Positions 1 to 12,822 of a DNA stretch of 64,000 bases are shown in pieces; the first letter of the stretch is position 1; every line of letters starts with the position of its first letter. The stretch comes from Asterias amurensis (taxonomy: Eukaryota; Echinodermata; Asteroidea; Forcipulatida; Asteriidae). Below the pieces are notes generated by a model. It saw only the letters and a list, made by a program, of their open reading frames with translations. It was not told the origin of the DNA and ran no database searches. The stretch is taken from positions 5,220,501 through 5,284,500 of the forward strand of contig NC_092666.1 in NCBI RefSeq assembly GCF_032118995.1, written 5' to 3'. The translations under genes and the position numbers were made by a program.

Positions 1-332
1 GTAATTAACAACCATTTCCTCCAATGTGTGATTTTTAAGACTGGTTCTTAGGCCTACATGACCAAAACATCTGAATTCTATAAATGTTTTCTTTATTCCC
101 GACTGCGACTGACAAAAGTTTCAGCCATTAAATTGCACGCTACACATGTGTGTACGTGCAAGCTCCGGTTTATAGTTTTAGTGATTTACGATGTTATCCC
201 ACCAAGGTTCAAAAGTTGGCGTCATCGGAGTGTAGCAGTGACATAGGGGACCATTTTTAACAGTTATCATTTTGCAGCGATCAAAATTAGCATAAAATTA
301 CCAATATACATGTTTCATACAAAGTTATCATA

Positions 333-496
333 CGGGGAAAATGGAAAGGGTATGTGAAAAATTACTTCTTTCTCGAAAACTATGTAACTTCAGAGGAAGC
401 TGTTTTCTCAAAAGGGTTTAAACTACCGACAGCTCCCCATTACTCAATATGCTAAAAATGATTTTGAGTATTAACCAAAAGTGTCCACTGCCTTTA
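333..496 (+). mobile_element. Truncated copy of TTAA inverted-repeat family A
   Basis: The right part of the dispersed family A element is recognisable (AAATTACTTCTTTCTCGAAA, then GTGTCCACTGCCTTTAA at the end, TTAA at 493-496). The left half is missing or degraded. Confidence 0.6.
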
Positions 497-612
497 AGTT
501 TCCACGGTAAGCAAAAACCTTGGCCCGGTTCTCCTCAGGAACTGATTGAATCAATAAAGAGAATCGCAGCAATTAATCAATGTTTTGTTTGTTTTGTTTT
601 TTTGTTTTTTAG

Positions 613-3600
613 ATGATTTCAGGATATTCTGCGGTGACATCGGGAATGAAGTCACAGATGAACTTCTTACCAAAGTTTTTGGCCGATACCCATCCTTCAT
701 AAAAGCAAAGGTGAGGAGAAAAAAAATAATACATCATTGTGATTCCTATCATGCTCATTTCTGCTAAGCAGAAAATTCTTATAGCTTGTGACTGCTATCA
801 TGCTCATTTCTGCTTAGCAGAAAATTCTTGAGCACTGTTTTCTGCTTAAAGACACTGGACACTATTGGTAATTGTCAACATATACATAAAATAACAAACC
901 TGTGAAAATTTGAGCTCAATCTGTCGTCAAAGTTGCAAGATAATAATGAAAGGTTGTGTGCTTTCAGATGCTTGATTTCGAGACCTCAAATTCTAAATCT
1001 GAGGTCTAAATTTGAGGTCTCAATATCAAATTTGTTGAAAATTACTTCTTTCTCGAAAACTACATTACTTCAGAGGGAGCCGTTTCTCACAATGTTTTAT
1101 ACTACACCTCTTCCCATTACTCGTTACCAAGAAAGGTTTTATGCCAATAGTTATTTTAAGTAATTAACAAGTAATGTCCACTGCCTTTAAGCAGCTCTAT
1201 GAAATTGGGCCCTGTTGCTCAAGAGTTATTGATTAAAGAAAATTCAATTACTTTTATTTCCATGGTTATATTTCCAGGTTGTTCGAGACAAAAGAACAAA
1301 CAAAACAAAGGGGTATGGTTTTGTTAGCTTCAAGGATCCCAATGACTTTGTGCAAGCAATGCGTGAATGGAATGGTAAATATGATTTGTATTTTTATTAT
1401 TAATATGTTATGTTTTCTGACTCAAAGAAGTCGTTGTATTTCCTCTGATCTATCTTGTGTCAGAGAGAGCTGTCTCGTCTTTTGTCCTTTCCTTTTGTTT
1501 GCATGTCTGTCTGTTTGTTTGTCTATTGTCTATTTGTCTGTCTGGCTGCTTATCAAAGCGGACCAAGACTCTTTTTGTTACATTTATACTGCTTACTACT
1601 ACTTAATATCATTTTTGCTTTACTCCATAGTTACATGTACTAGTCGATACTTTTCTTGAAAGTATAAAAGTAAATGTGTATTTGAATTGGGTTGAATTAA
1701 AGTGAATTAATAAATACCTCAGACAGTTTCGCTATTCCTATTGGTGGAGAGCACGTCACGTGGGTGTGTATAAACCTTTGTTTATGACCAGTCAAAAGTA
1801 TTGAAACATGGGCGTGACACGCGAGCTTGCAAATGTTCTTATAAGACAGTTTCTTCATTCCTGTTGGTCGAGAGCAACGGCTCAAACAGTTGTGCCACAT
1901 CACGCGAAACGCGCGATGTACATAGCATTCCCTTATAAGGAGTTGTTTACCCGAGGGCTGCGGAGGGCTATACCATTTCATAGCTGGAGGGGTGTTGTGT
2001 TGAAAGAAATCACTGAACAATTATAATTTTTGCATTTATTTTACTTTTTGACCAAAAAGTGTTGATGTTTTTGACCAAAAAGGTATTTATGAATGGGAAT
2101 CAAAGTGTTTTGAATCGGTTTTCAACTAGTGGTTTTAAACCCACCGAGGCCTGGTTCTTGATAATTTACCTCGATTTGTCTGGGTAAAATTATCAAGAAC
2201 CAGGCCTCGTTGGGATTAAACCGCTAATGAAAACCTCTTCACCACACATTGATTCCCTTATTCAAAGAAGTGTGCTTATGTAGAGACACAGGAAGGAAGC
2301 CGGTCCTCTAAAATAATAATATCAAAGTCTTATTAGCGCATGTATCTACCAAACAAGGTACTCAAGGAGCTGAGTACAAACTTTCAGAAAGATAGTTTAT
2401 TGCCGTGATGAATTCTGAGACCCAAATATGTAGCACATTATAAGGGCTAACAAGGTGCTTTGGCGCATACAGCAGCCATAGCCAGGAACACCTTCTCTTT
2501 TCAATAATTGCACTGGGCTCTTTTACATGCTTTACACAACACATAGGACCAACGGCTTTACGTCCCATCCGAAGGACGAAGCAATGGTTAAGTGTCTTGC
2601 TTAAGGACACAAGTGTTACGGCTGGGGATTCGAACCCACACTCTGCTGATCAGAAACACCAGAGTTTGAGTTGAGTGCTCTTAACCGCTCGGCCACGACA
2701 CTTCCACTAATTAATAAAGGACGAGCATTCGCCAGTATATAATCATAATCATTGATTGTTATAAGTGCAAAGCCAAAGACGTCTCAGGGGTCGAAATTGC
2801 CACTAGCCCGCTAGCCCGGGACTACCAGATTTACATCCGGGCTACTGATTTTTCCAGTTTGATAGCCCGACGGGCTAGTTGAATAATAATGCAAAAATCA
2901 TCATCACAAACAATAAAGAACTATGTTATTGGTGTGTTGTAAAGTTTGAGCCGTGACGCGAGACATAACGTGGCTTTTGGGCTACCAAAATCTAATCAGG
3001 GCTACTAAAAATTATTGGTCACTAGCCCTGCTGACTACCATGGAAATACACTTAATTTCGACCCCTGCGTCTCTATATGAAATAAACTCTCCTGTGCTGG
3101 TTTTAATTATACTCCAATACCAAAGCACATAAAACACAATACATTGCAAAAAGTCACATCACTACCTAGTACATGTACATGTACAATGCACAGTCAACGG
3201 TCACAAAAGGGTCAGCCAGGTCACAAGGTTTGCATGGCTACACAAACATAGCAATACTTACATGGCAATTACAATAATCCGATCAAAATAAAGCCCTACA
3301 AAAATCTCAATAAATCGGGAAAACAATGAGAGTCTAAACATAAAACAATACTCACATATACCTCTATAATTCTATCCCTCCAAAATGAATAGGTTTTGGA
3401 GCATGGCCAGAGCCTCATGCTCCCTACAAAAATAGATAGAAATACCACTCAAATAAAATGTGCTCTTCCAAGAACGAAGCTTTAAGAAAAGAGGAAGTTT
3501 GTCACGTGACAACTCAAATCCGTTGTTCTCAGAATTATGCGCATATTCAGAACTACATAAACATGGGAAATTTACCCGGTAAGTCTGCTGCCACCTAGCG

Positions 3601-4650
3601 TCGGCAAGTCTCCTATTCCTTTGACAAGTTTAAAATCCTTAACTGGGAAGGGTTTTTTGACATTGTGTACAAAGTTTGTTGACCTCTAGAATAAGCCAAA
3701 TTTCTATTGAGACCCTTATAATGTCAAACCTTGAATAGCATTATGCAAATGTCAGAAATCTTTATCTAACTACCAGCATAAAAATTTATTGGGATTTTAT
3801 CAAGAACTGTCTGCCGACATCAAGTATTACATCTTTACAAAAAAATTACCTGGTTTCCTTAGTGTTTATTTAACATTGCCATGGTATGGTTGTAGACGCG
3901 AATGATTAAAAAAAACAATCCGTTTTATTTTCAATACTTTGGGTTTTAACGAGGAAAAATTGACTGGAGTAGGACTTGAACCAACAACCTCCAGATCAAG
4001 TCCGCTCCAGTAAATATTTCTTTGTTTGTTGGAACATTACAGAATTTCTTTCTGCTAACAAAACAGTTGCTAGCAGTGTAAGCACTTTATGTAATCCACC
4101 ATACATAAACTGACAAACCTGTCGAAGTTTGAGATTGATCAGCCATCTGGGTCACAATAAAATAGTGAAAAACCGATTACACATTTTGCATGACATCATC
4201 GGTTCAAAATAAAAATGAATAAAACGCTCACTGAGCGATAAACTCCAAACTGGAAATTAGTTTTACTTTTTTTCTCTCATCAAATATGACACTTCAGACA
4301 GAAACATTTCAAAGGATGTTTTCTACTATCATCATTAGACCTTGCAAGTTTTATGTAAATATGTGTTCTTAGACGAGTTTTGTCGTTACACATTCTGTAA
4401 TGTTCCTTTAAGCAAGTGTTTCTGTGCTTAGCAAGTATGCTTACAGGCTTTAGGAAAATGGGACAATACATTAGGGTCCTCACCATGGTACCCTGCCAGC
4501 TTAGTGACTTTTTACCTTCTGTTTTAATTCTTTTCAGGGAAGTACGTTGGGAACCGACCGATCAAATTGCGGAAGAGCTCTTGGAAAGATCGGAATATTG
4601 ACACGTTCAAGAAGAAGCAAAGAGAGAAACAAAAACTGGGTTTGAAATAA
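613..4650 (+). CDS. RBM42: RBM42, C-terminal part with the RRM domain (5' end outside window)
   Basis: RNA-binding protein 42 homologue, a nuclear/cytoplasmic RRM protein. Three coding exons are visible: 613-710, 1278-1374 and 4538-4650, each with AG acceptor and GT donor, joined in phases 0 and 1, ending in TAA at 4648-4650. The joined frame holds a full RRM: RNP2-like IFCGDI in the first exon and RNP1 KGYGFVSF in the second. The tail after the RRM (GKYVGNRPIKLRKS then KKKQREKQKLGLK) matches the conserved RBM42 C-terminus as I remember it from vertebrates. The first visible exon opens mid-codon, so earlier exons lie upstream of the window. The last intron (1375-4537) is loaded with repeats, including an inverted-repeat element at 2785-3067 and a TTAA element at 4028-4411. 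Identification is strong; only the N-terminal half is missing. Confidence 0.93.
846..1190 (+). mobile_element. TTAA inverted-repeat element, family A
   Basis: Bounded by TTAA at 846-849 and 1187-1190. The left end reads TTAAAGACACTGGACAC and the right end GTCCACTGCCTTTAA. An internal near-palindrome (GATTTCGAGACCTCA ... TGAGGTCT) matches the other copies. It sits in an RBM42 intron. Confidence 0.8.
1697..2262. repeat. Dispersed repeat K, copy 1, with a strong hairpin
   Basis: Nearly the same sequence recurs at 34535-35090, from ATACCTCAGACAGTTTCGCT to the CACACATTG...TTCCCTTA end. Near its right side, arms GAGGCCTGGTTCTTGATAAT and the complementary ATTATCAAGAACCAGGCCTC form a hairpin at about 2146-2210. 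The short ORFs on both strands here are by-products of the repeat. Confidence 0.7.
2575..2705 (-). repeat. tRNA-derived SINE-like fragment
   Basis: On the minus strand there is a tRNA-like segment with a B-box-like GGTTCGAATCC, followed by the GAGCAAGACACTT-like stretch common in SINEs. No intact tRNA cloverleaf is claimed. Confidence 0.45.
2785..3067. mobile_element. Short inverted-repeat element (MITE-like)
   Basis: The ends are CAGGGGTCGAAATT and AATTTCGACCCCTG. The interior is rich in inverted AGCCCG/CGGGCT words. There is no ORF. It lies in the last RBM42 intron. Confidence 0.65.
4028..4411 (+). mobile_element. TTAA inverted-repeat element, family F, copy 1
   Basis: The right end ATTCTGTAATGTTCCTTTAA and left end GGAACATTACAGAAT are inverted copies. 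The internal sequence is shared with 4734-5118. The left TTAA has mutated; the right one is at 4408-4411. Confidence 0.75.
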
Positions 4651-4733
4651 ACGACTACAACATCGCAGGGTTTTTAGTATCTGGAATTGCCTTTCATTTT
4701 ACCTGCTTGGAACAGGCATGATACTCTTCCTAC

Positions 4734-5118
4734 TTAAAGGAACAATACAGAATTGGTTTTGGCTAAAACAAAACAGTTGCTGGCAGTGTATGCACTTTAT
4801 GTAACCCACCATATACATAAACTGACAAACCTGTAGAGGTTTGAGATCGATCGGCCATCTGGGTCACGAGTAAATAGCAAAAAAAAAAGATTAAATATTT
4901 TGCATGACATCCATGCAAACAAAAAATAGTAAAACATTTACCGAGTGATAAACTCCAAGTGCGAAAGTAATTTATTTATTTCTCATCAAATATTAAATTT
5001 CAGACAGGAATATTTTAAGGGATGTTTTCTACTATCATCATTATTAGACTGTGTAAGTTTTATGTAAATCTGTGATCTTTATGATTTAATATTTACCAAT
5101 TCTGTAATGTTCCTTTAA
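4734..5118 (+). mobile_element. TTAA inverted-repeat element, family F, copy 2
   Basis: Left TTAAAGGAACAATACAGAAT and right ATTCTGTAATGTTCCTTTAA are flush with TTAA on both sides. It closely parallels 4028-4411 and lies just downstream of RBM42. Confidence 0.8.
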
Positions 5119-5237
5119 GTCTGATTTCCAATTGGTTTCCCCTATGGGAAAAAAATAGGGTAAATTGTGATAAAACAGTCTGAAAAGTATTCTAATATCT
5201 ATTCCATGTGTATACATTTGTAGGTCAGCCCTTGTAC

Positions 5238-5562
5238 TTAAAGACACTGGACACCTCTGGTAGTTGTCAAAGACCAGTCTTCTCACGTGAGAATGAGTTC
5301 CGTGAGAAAAATGGAAGAAAAAAACAGCCTTGTTGCACAACTTCTGTGCTTTCAGATACTTGATTTTGAGACCTCAAAATGTAATTCTGAGGTCTCAAAA
5401 TCAAATTCAAATATTTTAGGGAGAATACTTTTTTCTCAAAAACTATGTTACTTCAGCAGGAGCTGTTTATCACAATGTTTTAATGCTATCAACAGCTCTC
5501 CGTTACTCGTTACCAAGGGTTTTATGCTAATATAGTAATTACCAATAGTGTCCAGTGCCTAA
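5238..5562 (+). mobile_element. TTAA inverted-repeat element, family A
   Basis: Left TTAA at 5238-5241 followed by AGACACTGGACAC. The right end AGTGTCCAGTGCCTAA is slightly degraded. Confidence 0.75.
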
Positions 5563-8037
5563 TAGATTGTTCCTTTTTTTTATCAAGTAACCAATATCAT
5601 GTCGTTTGGAAAATCTCCGTAACAAGGAAACGCAACAAAATAATGTGAACAGTACCATGTGGTTTTTTTTATTTGTATGTTTGTCTTTTTTTTTGGTCTT
5701 TTTTTTTCTATTAGTTTAAAAATATCACTTTCTTTTAAACTTTCACAGCAATTGAGGGCATAACTCATCTTTCAAGAGAATACATGTATATAACTGAAGA
5801 ATGACATTACTTTTTTGCTCCTTCTCTTGAAGACAGTCATTTTATTATTGTTTTATTTTCTCCCATTCGATGACCTCTTTTTCTAAAGTCAACAATCAAC
5901 AATTTTCAACAATCCCAAATTTAACAGGTTTGCTATTTGAAATAGCTGTTGCAAACAACTAACCAACCAAATGGACCGATGGTTTTAATGTAAAAAATAG
6001 TTAATGGCCCAACGTTTTCTCTAAGGCTACACAAGTACAAGTGAAAGACTCTACTAGGGTCGAAACGTCAGGCCATTAACTATTTTTTGCAGGTTTGTTT
6101 GGGTGCATATGTTTGGATTTAAGTGAGGATACTGGTTTTTGACTAAAACCTAAAGTAAACTCAGACTTAAATGTGCATAAAGCAGAAAGCTACGAATACT
6201 GTAGTATTAAGGAGGTCGATGCGTATAGCGAATTATTGGCTACAGCTAGTGTTTCTATAAGACCAAGTAAAACAAGAAACATGTTTAGCGTCCCCGCCTG
6301 CTTCCTTTTTACAGGCCGCCTCCTTTTTTTTTCTTTTTTTTTTTTTTAGAGTTATTTTAAATCATCTCAGCATCAACAATCTGAATGTCTTGTCTGAATG
6401 CCTCGACCAAAATGTTTCATTAATGTTTTGTGTATTTCAGCAGTAGAAAAAACAATGGATACAAATTGACATTTTAAAAAAGAATGGCGGCCATCTTTAA
6501 ATAAAAAATAATAAGCCTCTCCTCCTTCCTTTTTTGAGAAACCCGGACGCTAAACATGATTCTTTGTTTACTCGGCCTAAGGGTGTTGCTAAGGATATCC
6601 TCTATTTCAATGCATACTTGTCAAGTTCCCCAGCGCATGGAGGAAGAAATTCTTCCTCCATGCCCAGCGGAAGTCTCAGGAGTACCAAGTAACACAGCCG
6701 TAACTATAGCTGCTAATTTTGATATGGCTGTATAGTCTCGCACATTTGAACCAATATTGTGGGATTTTAATTCCTTCACATGGAATCTGTAATACCCCTT
6801 GCTTGGTTCACAGTGTTTGATTCAGGGCGATACTTGCATGGGTGTCTCTGATTACCTGTAATAGTGTTTAATGTATAAAATAATGGAATTAAAACGAGAA
6901 CAACAACAAATTGAGAATAGATCCATTTGTTTGGTTTATCTTTTCTTTAAAAGAGAGAGAGAGTAATAATGAAAACAATAAATCGAAATGGAAAATTTCA
7001 TTCACGAACGTGCGCGAAATCTCCGACAAAACCTGAAGAAAATCGCCATTTTATCGCCAAATGTCGAACCGCTGTGATGAACGAAGCCCCCACCCATCCC
7101 CATTTTAATATAACCCTTCACAACATCGGGGAAAAAATGTTTATTTCAAAACAAAATTTGCTGGCAACTTTGCGTTCCGTGTCGTCATGATGAAATTATG
7201 AACTCTTGCACGCACGCACGGTATGTTGAGCGCGTGCGTGTGACGTCACTGGTTGAGAGTTCACATGGTTCCCACGTACAGCCACAAACTTTGATCATTG
7301 AAATCGCCTTCATTGAAATATTTCATATTATATTTTTATATGAGGATGCAACCATGCAGGTACATAATACACTCGGACACGTCTTTCACCTCTGTGACCA
7401 GAGCCTTGTATGTGGGTTTTCAGTCCCTACCTGACTGTGTGGGTTTCCCTATAGGGGGTTTTCCTCCCACGTCTAAAACTAAAATGTCTTTATTGATTTC
7501 TTTAGGAACCGTATGTTTCCATGGATGCTTTTCCAATTATATAATTCAGATTCAGATTGCAACTAACATAAAAAAGTATCTGTCATTAAAAATGAGTAGT
7601 TGTATAACAGTTACGAAAGGGTCTTTGTTACAGATGTGCTCTTCGAACATCGTTATGAAAAGTATCAAATAACAAAGTATAACAAGCTTGTATGCTTTGT
7701 TTTTCTAGGGCAAGGGCACCAAGGCATTTTCTCCTTAGTAAGGAGCAACCTTTGAGGAGTTTGTAAATTTCCTCTTTAAGAGCATTTTAAGGGCATGGAT
7801 GCAATCGCCTTTTTTGCCTCCATGAAGTGTTATGTAAATCGTTAAATAAGTTAGGAAACTCAGTCATCCACTTCGTACTTTATTTCATTTCTCTGGAATA
7901 TTTCCCGGCCTTTATGGGTCATAAAAATATTTCGTCCGTGAACCGTGTTCATACTGCACGTATACCATTTACTTTATGCAAACATGATGGGCCTACCCTT
8001 CGATTTGTTTTGGTTTTTTTTGCCCTAAAAAGTCAGC
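5563..8037. other. Intergenic stretch without a recognisable gene
   Basis: AT-rich sequence between RBM42 and the sterol desaturase gene. Short ORFs on either strand show no family resemblance. A fragment at 7380-7500 (CAGTCCCTACCTGACTG ... TTTTCCTCCCACGTCTAAAA) is also found at 10500-10560 and 27980-28090 and belongs to a dispersed SINE-like repeat. Any 5' untranslated exon of the desaturase could lie here, but nothing shows it. Confidence 0.6.
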
Positions 8038-8555
8038 AAATTTTATTTGAATTAAATAGCCTGTAAGTCTAAGATGCCATTCGTACATATAGGCCAGCCC
8101 TAGTCCTATTTTACATGACTATTCCCCTGTACTGTACACTGTAGTTTAAACTACAAAGTGAAAGTGAAATTTTATTTGAATTAAATAGCCTGAAAAGTCT
8201 AAGGTGCAATTTGTACATATAGGCCAGCACTTGTCCTATTTTACACGACTATTCCCCTGTGTTGTACACTGTAGTTTAAACTACAAAGTGAAAGTGAAAT
8301 TTTATTTGAATTAAATAGCCTGAAAAGTCTAAGGTGCAATTTGTACATATAGGCCAGCACTTGTCCTATTTTACACGACTATTCCCCTGTGTTGTACACT
8401 GTAGTTTAAACTACAAAGTGAAAGTGAAATTTTATTTGAATTAAATAGCCTGAAAAGTCTAAGATGCCATTTGTACATATAGGCAAGCCCTTGTCCTATT
8501 TTACACGACTATTCCCCTGTGTTGTACACTGTAGTTTAAACTACAAAGTGAAAGG
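8038..8555 (+). repeat. Tandem repeat, 130-bp unit, four copies
   Basis: The words AAATTTTATTTGAATTAAAT and CTGTAGTTTAAACTACAAAG recur every 130 bases (for example at 8168, 8298 and 8428). Copies two and three are almost identical, so the array expanded recently. Confidence 0.9.
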
Positions 8556-8981
8556 CCACAAGGGATAGGCTGGCGCCAAGGCTTGATCAAGCTTGCATAA
8601 TTATTGTCAAAAGGTAAAACTGCATAGTGTCTATTTTTACGGTTCAAAATGTTTGTTTTATGTAAGCGTCTCACACTTCCGTAACAGCGAAGTGTTGCTA
8701 AGCATAAAAATAATTATATTGCTTAGCAGTTACCATACCCTTATGTTAAATTGTGTATTGTTTGTCACTGATACCCGCTTAATATTCTTACCAAACATGC
8801 TAAGTAGAAGATCTTTTGGTAGATCTCCAAGTACCAGTATAAAATATTTCGTCGGATGTGGATATGCAATAAGCGCTGGTAGGGCAGTCTGCAGCAGTGA
8901 TTTTTATGCAACCAATAATGTGACAGTTTATATATATTCTCCAAGCACAATCAGTCTACATCATTTTGATCCTAAAACATC

Positions 8982-11605
8982 ATGGAAGATATACTGTACA
9001 TGTCAGACAAATATTTCTACACGCCGTATATCTATCCAGAATGGTGGCCCGAAGACGACTGGAAACGGCAGTTGATGAGCATTCTCATTTTCACATGGAT
9101 GGGACAATACACGATGTATTTTGTAATGGGGTTACTCGACTACTGTTTCGTGTATGATCATCGGCTAAAAGAACATCCGTTATATCTGAAGGTAAGTGTT
9201 TCTATATGTTTTTTTTTTTATAACAAGTTTTGTTTTATTGATTAAATTTATTCAAACATTTATTGAATTTTATAACTGTAAAATTAGATCTTAGATAGAA
9301 ATTGATGTGTGGGTTAGGCCTAAAAGATAATATGAACTTTTTATTTCACAATTATTAACTTATTAATTATTAACTTGAAAGGCGCCTGGTGGAGTTTTTG
9401 GCTAAGGAAAAAAAAAAAAATTTCAGATAGACTTCCATTTGATGACATACAGTTGGACAGAAAGTGTTAAATTGTGATGTTTTTCAAAACATGCACTTAC
9501 AAATCTGTTACATTATATACATTTACTTTAGGAATCTTAATCGACTTCATTACATGCACATGATCATGATTACGTTACAACATTTTATGCAAATTATTCT
9601 GGTATATTTGCTGCCATCTAGCGTCTCAAATGCTCCATCCTTCGGATGGGACGTAAAGCCGTTGGTCCCATGTGTTATGTAACGCATTCAAATACGTAGT
9701 CCCACATCTTGCAGGAAATACCGTATGTTACATTGCCAGGAGTGTAACTGAGTGACGGACATAAGCGCTATCTCAGAAGCCACAATATTATCTATGAAAT
9801 TGATTTTCGATCATGTCACACAAAGTTTAAAATTACATCCTCTTTTTTTTGTCTTACAGAATCAAATAAAGCTCGAGATTAAATACGCTGTGAAGAACAT
9901 GATTTTTCAGGGGGCAACCTTCGGTCCCATCTTCTTGTTGGAGGTCAGAGGTTACAGTCGATTGCATCGTGATTTCAGCAGAGGATTCTTTGGTGAGTAT
10001 AGGGCGGCATGATAGTTGTTGCATTGTGTTTCACTGGACATTTTCGGTCGATCAAAATGTTTCACACAAAATAAAAAATCGGGTCCAACAAAAGAGACAA
10101 GCATGAAGCGTCAAAATGTATCCGCAGTGACTTTGAATTTTTAAAAGGAAGACAGTTTTCACAAAGCTTCCTTGCTTTTATTGTATTTTTTATACACAAA
10201 CTTGTTTAGTCTTCAATTTTTTGGAAAATTTGTAGTTCACATGAGTTCACTGTGGAAATATTTTGTGTTGTTGCTCCTATACTACGGGGGGAAGACCTTT
10301 ACCCAATGTTGGTTCCCTGTATACGCCTTAATAATGGTAGTTCTTATCTCTTGTCATGATAAAGGGGTCAGACTAGGTTTGACTTTCATCCTCGTTTAGG
10401 GTTCCACTGGACGGTCAGGATGACTGATTGTTTTCTGTCCATGCCTTTTATCTCTGTGGACCCCGGTTCGATTCCAGGAACAGAGCTTTGCATGTGGATT
10501 GGGTTGTCAGTCCGTACCTGGTCTGACTACGTAGGATGTTTTCCTCCCACGTCTAAAACCGAAACAATAAGTCTCCCCAAGTGATCAGGCTTACTAGTTT
10601 TGTATTGAAATGCATACTTATACTATGAAAATCTAGTGAAAAGCTTGTGGACTAGTGAAACAGAAGATCGTTCTGGTAATTTTATGTAAAATTTGCATCG
10701 GGGATAGATAAAATTATTTGATTGTACCCTTATCTATTTAATCGTTGCGGTTAGCATACCCGTAACGATTCGAACTTCTTGTATACCGGGCAATATCGGT
10801 GGTCTAGTTGGTAAGGCACTGCTCTAGATTTGCATAGGTCATGGGTTCGAATCCCGCCGAGTAGTATGCCTGTAGTTTGGTTTAAAGAACTCGGGAATGT
10901 GCTTTACTTTTACGCATTATGGTAAAACCAATTAATATCATTTGCACAGCTGGCTAGTCATTGCAAAAGATAAGAGCTCTATAGTTACTAATCCATCATG
11001 GAATGTGAAATGTATATAAAATAATATCTCATTTTGTTCAATTTGCAGGACCCCTGAACCCTCTGATCGAGATCATCGGCTTTGTCATCTTCACCGATTT
11101 CACCAACTATTGGTTCCACCGCACACTCCATCACCGTCTCATCTACAAGCATGTCCATAAGCAACACCACATGTGGAAAGTCCCTACACCATTCTCCGGC
11201 TACGCTCTCCACCCACTCGACGGCTTTACACAGGGGATTTCCTGGCACATCTACCCCTTCCTCTTCCCTTTCAACAGTAAAATCCTCATGGGCTTCTTCT
11301 TCTTCGTTCTCATGTGGACCTTCAGTATCCACGACAATCTTTGTGTTCTTCCTAAGTTCTTACAACCGATTATTAACGGGGCGGCACATCATACAGATCA
11401 CCATATGTTTTATAATTATAACTATGGTCAGTTTACCACGCTGTGGGATCGGGTGTTTGGGTCTTATCGTGTGCCTGGTACCCACCAGGGTAAGGGACCA
11501 GTTGATGACGTCATTGCGATCAAAGCAAAGGCTGCTGGGTATCAGATGAATGGGAAGAGGAATGAGTACATCAATGGGAATGGTCATAACAAGAAAGTAG
11601 AGTAA
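8982..11605 (+). CDS. SC5D: Sterol C5-desaturase (lathosterol oxidase)
   Basis: Complete three-exon gene: 8982-9191, 9860-9992 and 11049-11605, phases 0 and 1, encoding 299 aa. The start is the ATG at 8982 (MEDILYMSDKYF). The protein belongs to the di-iron fatty-acid hydroxylase superfamily of ER membrane enzymes and should introduce the C5(6) double bond into a sterol such as lathosterol. Histidine clusters that bind iron are intact: HRTLH at 138-142, HKQHH at 151-155 and HHTDHH at 228-233. Hydrophobic segments lie near 33-53, 85-97, 120-130 and 185-205. Context words such as WKVPTPF, LHPLDGF, INGAAHHTDHHMF and GQFTTLWDR match vertebrate SC5D as I recall it. The length is the family norm. 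Splice sites are canonical. The gene is flanked and interrupted by SINE-like repeats but the coding sequence is undisturbed. Confidence 0.93.
10395..10570 (+). repeat. SINE-like repeat fragment in a desaturase intron
   Basis: Contains GGTTCGATTCCAGG, a B-box-like word, followed by the TCAGTCCGTACCTG ... TTTTCCTCCCACGTCTAAAA segment that also occurs at 7380-7500 and 27980-28090. Confidence 0.5.
10786..10875 (+). repeat. tRNA-derived SINE head
   Basis: A-box-like TGGTCTAGTTGGTAAGGC and B-box-like GGTTCGAATCCC have tRNA spacing (10800-10857). A related copy lies on the opposite strand at 18240-18380. It lacks a convincing acceptor stem, so it is called a SINE head and not a tRNA gene. Confidence 0.6.
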
Positions 11606-12822
11606 GAAAGAGTCCTCCCACATCCTAGTTTACATGCACACAGCTCTGTGTTGCACTCACTGTGTGGATTATACACACACTTTAAGGAAAATCCTATTCT
11701 CAACAGAGAAAAAAACACTGTGTGGACGCGTGGAAGTCCACTCATCTGTTATCAGGTCCACACTTCGTTATGTAGCTTTAAATACCCCATCCAACCCAAC
11801 CACACCCACACACTGAACTAAAAACGAGCAATGGAGAGATAGTGAGAAACGCTCCCTCTGCTGATGTAACGTAATTGTTGAGAAAGAAGTAATTTCTCAC
11901 TAAAAGATTTGAATTGAATTCGAAACCTCAGCTGAGCTTTTAAATTCAAGCATCTGAAAGCACACAACTTTTACAGTCGAATGCAATACACTGTCTTCCA
12001 GTTTGAAATGCCAGTTCTGTATTAGATTTCATTTTAATCCAATTCCGTTTATACTTCCCCATACTGTATTACTAGTTAACGGGGAGCAATTTATGGTATT
12101 TTGTTAGTCTTGGCACCGCTCGTTATTTGACAAATAGTTTATTCACTGCAAGTGCTGATTCGCTGAAAGTTGTGCCTTTTTTCTAAGGAATATTTGTCAG
12201 TACGTGCGCGTGTGATAAAACCCTAGGCGTTCATTGTTTGTATGAACGCACGCATTGAATTTGCACATTTTGTTTTCACTGGGGCAGAGGGTAGTATCTT
12301 CAAACGAAAGTTATGTATTGAGTTAGGAAACTTGGAGTTAAGAAGTTGTTAGACTGCGTTCTATATTTTGGTTTATTTACTATGTAATGTAGATAATATT
12401 TAAACGGAGACATTTTCAATTAGAAAAATGGATAAATGATTAAGAACAGATAACCTATTTTCAGTACGATTTATTTTTTATTTTTTATTTGTTGAACTTT
12501 GTCATGTTTAATATTGATTTAATTATTTCATTTTCTGCCTTTTGGGTTGAATCATGACACAGTTCCTCAAACTGTTGGTAAAGTGCTCTCCACCTTTTTT
12601 AAATATATATTTAATGAATGACATAGAAGCTTCGAACTATATTATTTAAAAAAATATATTAAAAAATCAGTGAAAAATTCTTTGTACAGATTCGTTCAAA
12701 CTCGTTGCCAAATAACCATCCTGGCTGCGTATATAACAAGTTGATGGACAACCCATTGGCCAAAATAAGAATAACATTCAATTTACATTTATGTGTAAAA
12801 TAAAAAACTAAACAAGGTCAGC
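11606..12822. other. 3' flank of the desaturase gene, no further gene seen
   Basis: Probable 3' UTR and intergenic DNA. A decayed minus-strand piece of family A lies at about 11830-11975 (GAGAAACGCTCCCTCTG ... AAGCATCTGAAAGCACACAA). Confidence 0.5.

Noticed and set aside
8593-9075. 160-codon ORF upstream of and overlapping the desaturase start
   Set aside because: It runs through the desaturase first exon in another frame, shows no domain, and the frame with three histidine clusters is clearly the coding one.
10786-10875. Functional tRNA gene
   Set aside because: A and B boxes are present but paired acceptor and anticodon stems are not convincing, and the sequence recurs in a SINE-like context.
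11082-11549. 155-codon Ser/Thr-rich ORF and an opposite-strand 114-codon acidic ORF
   Set aside because: Shadow frames of the desaturase last exon.
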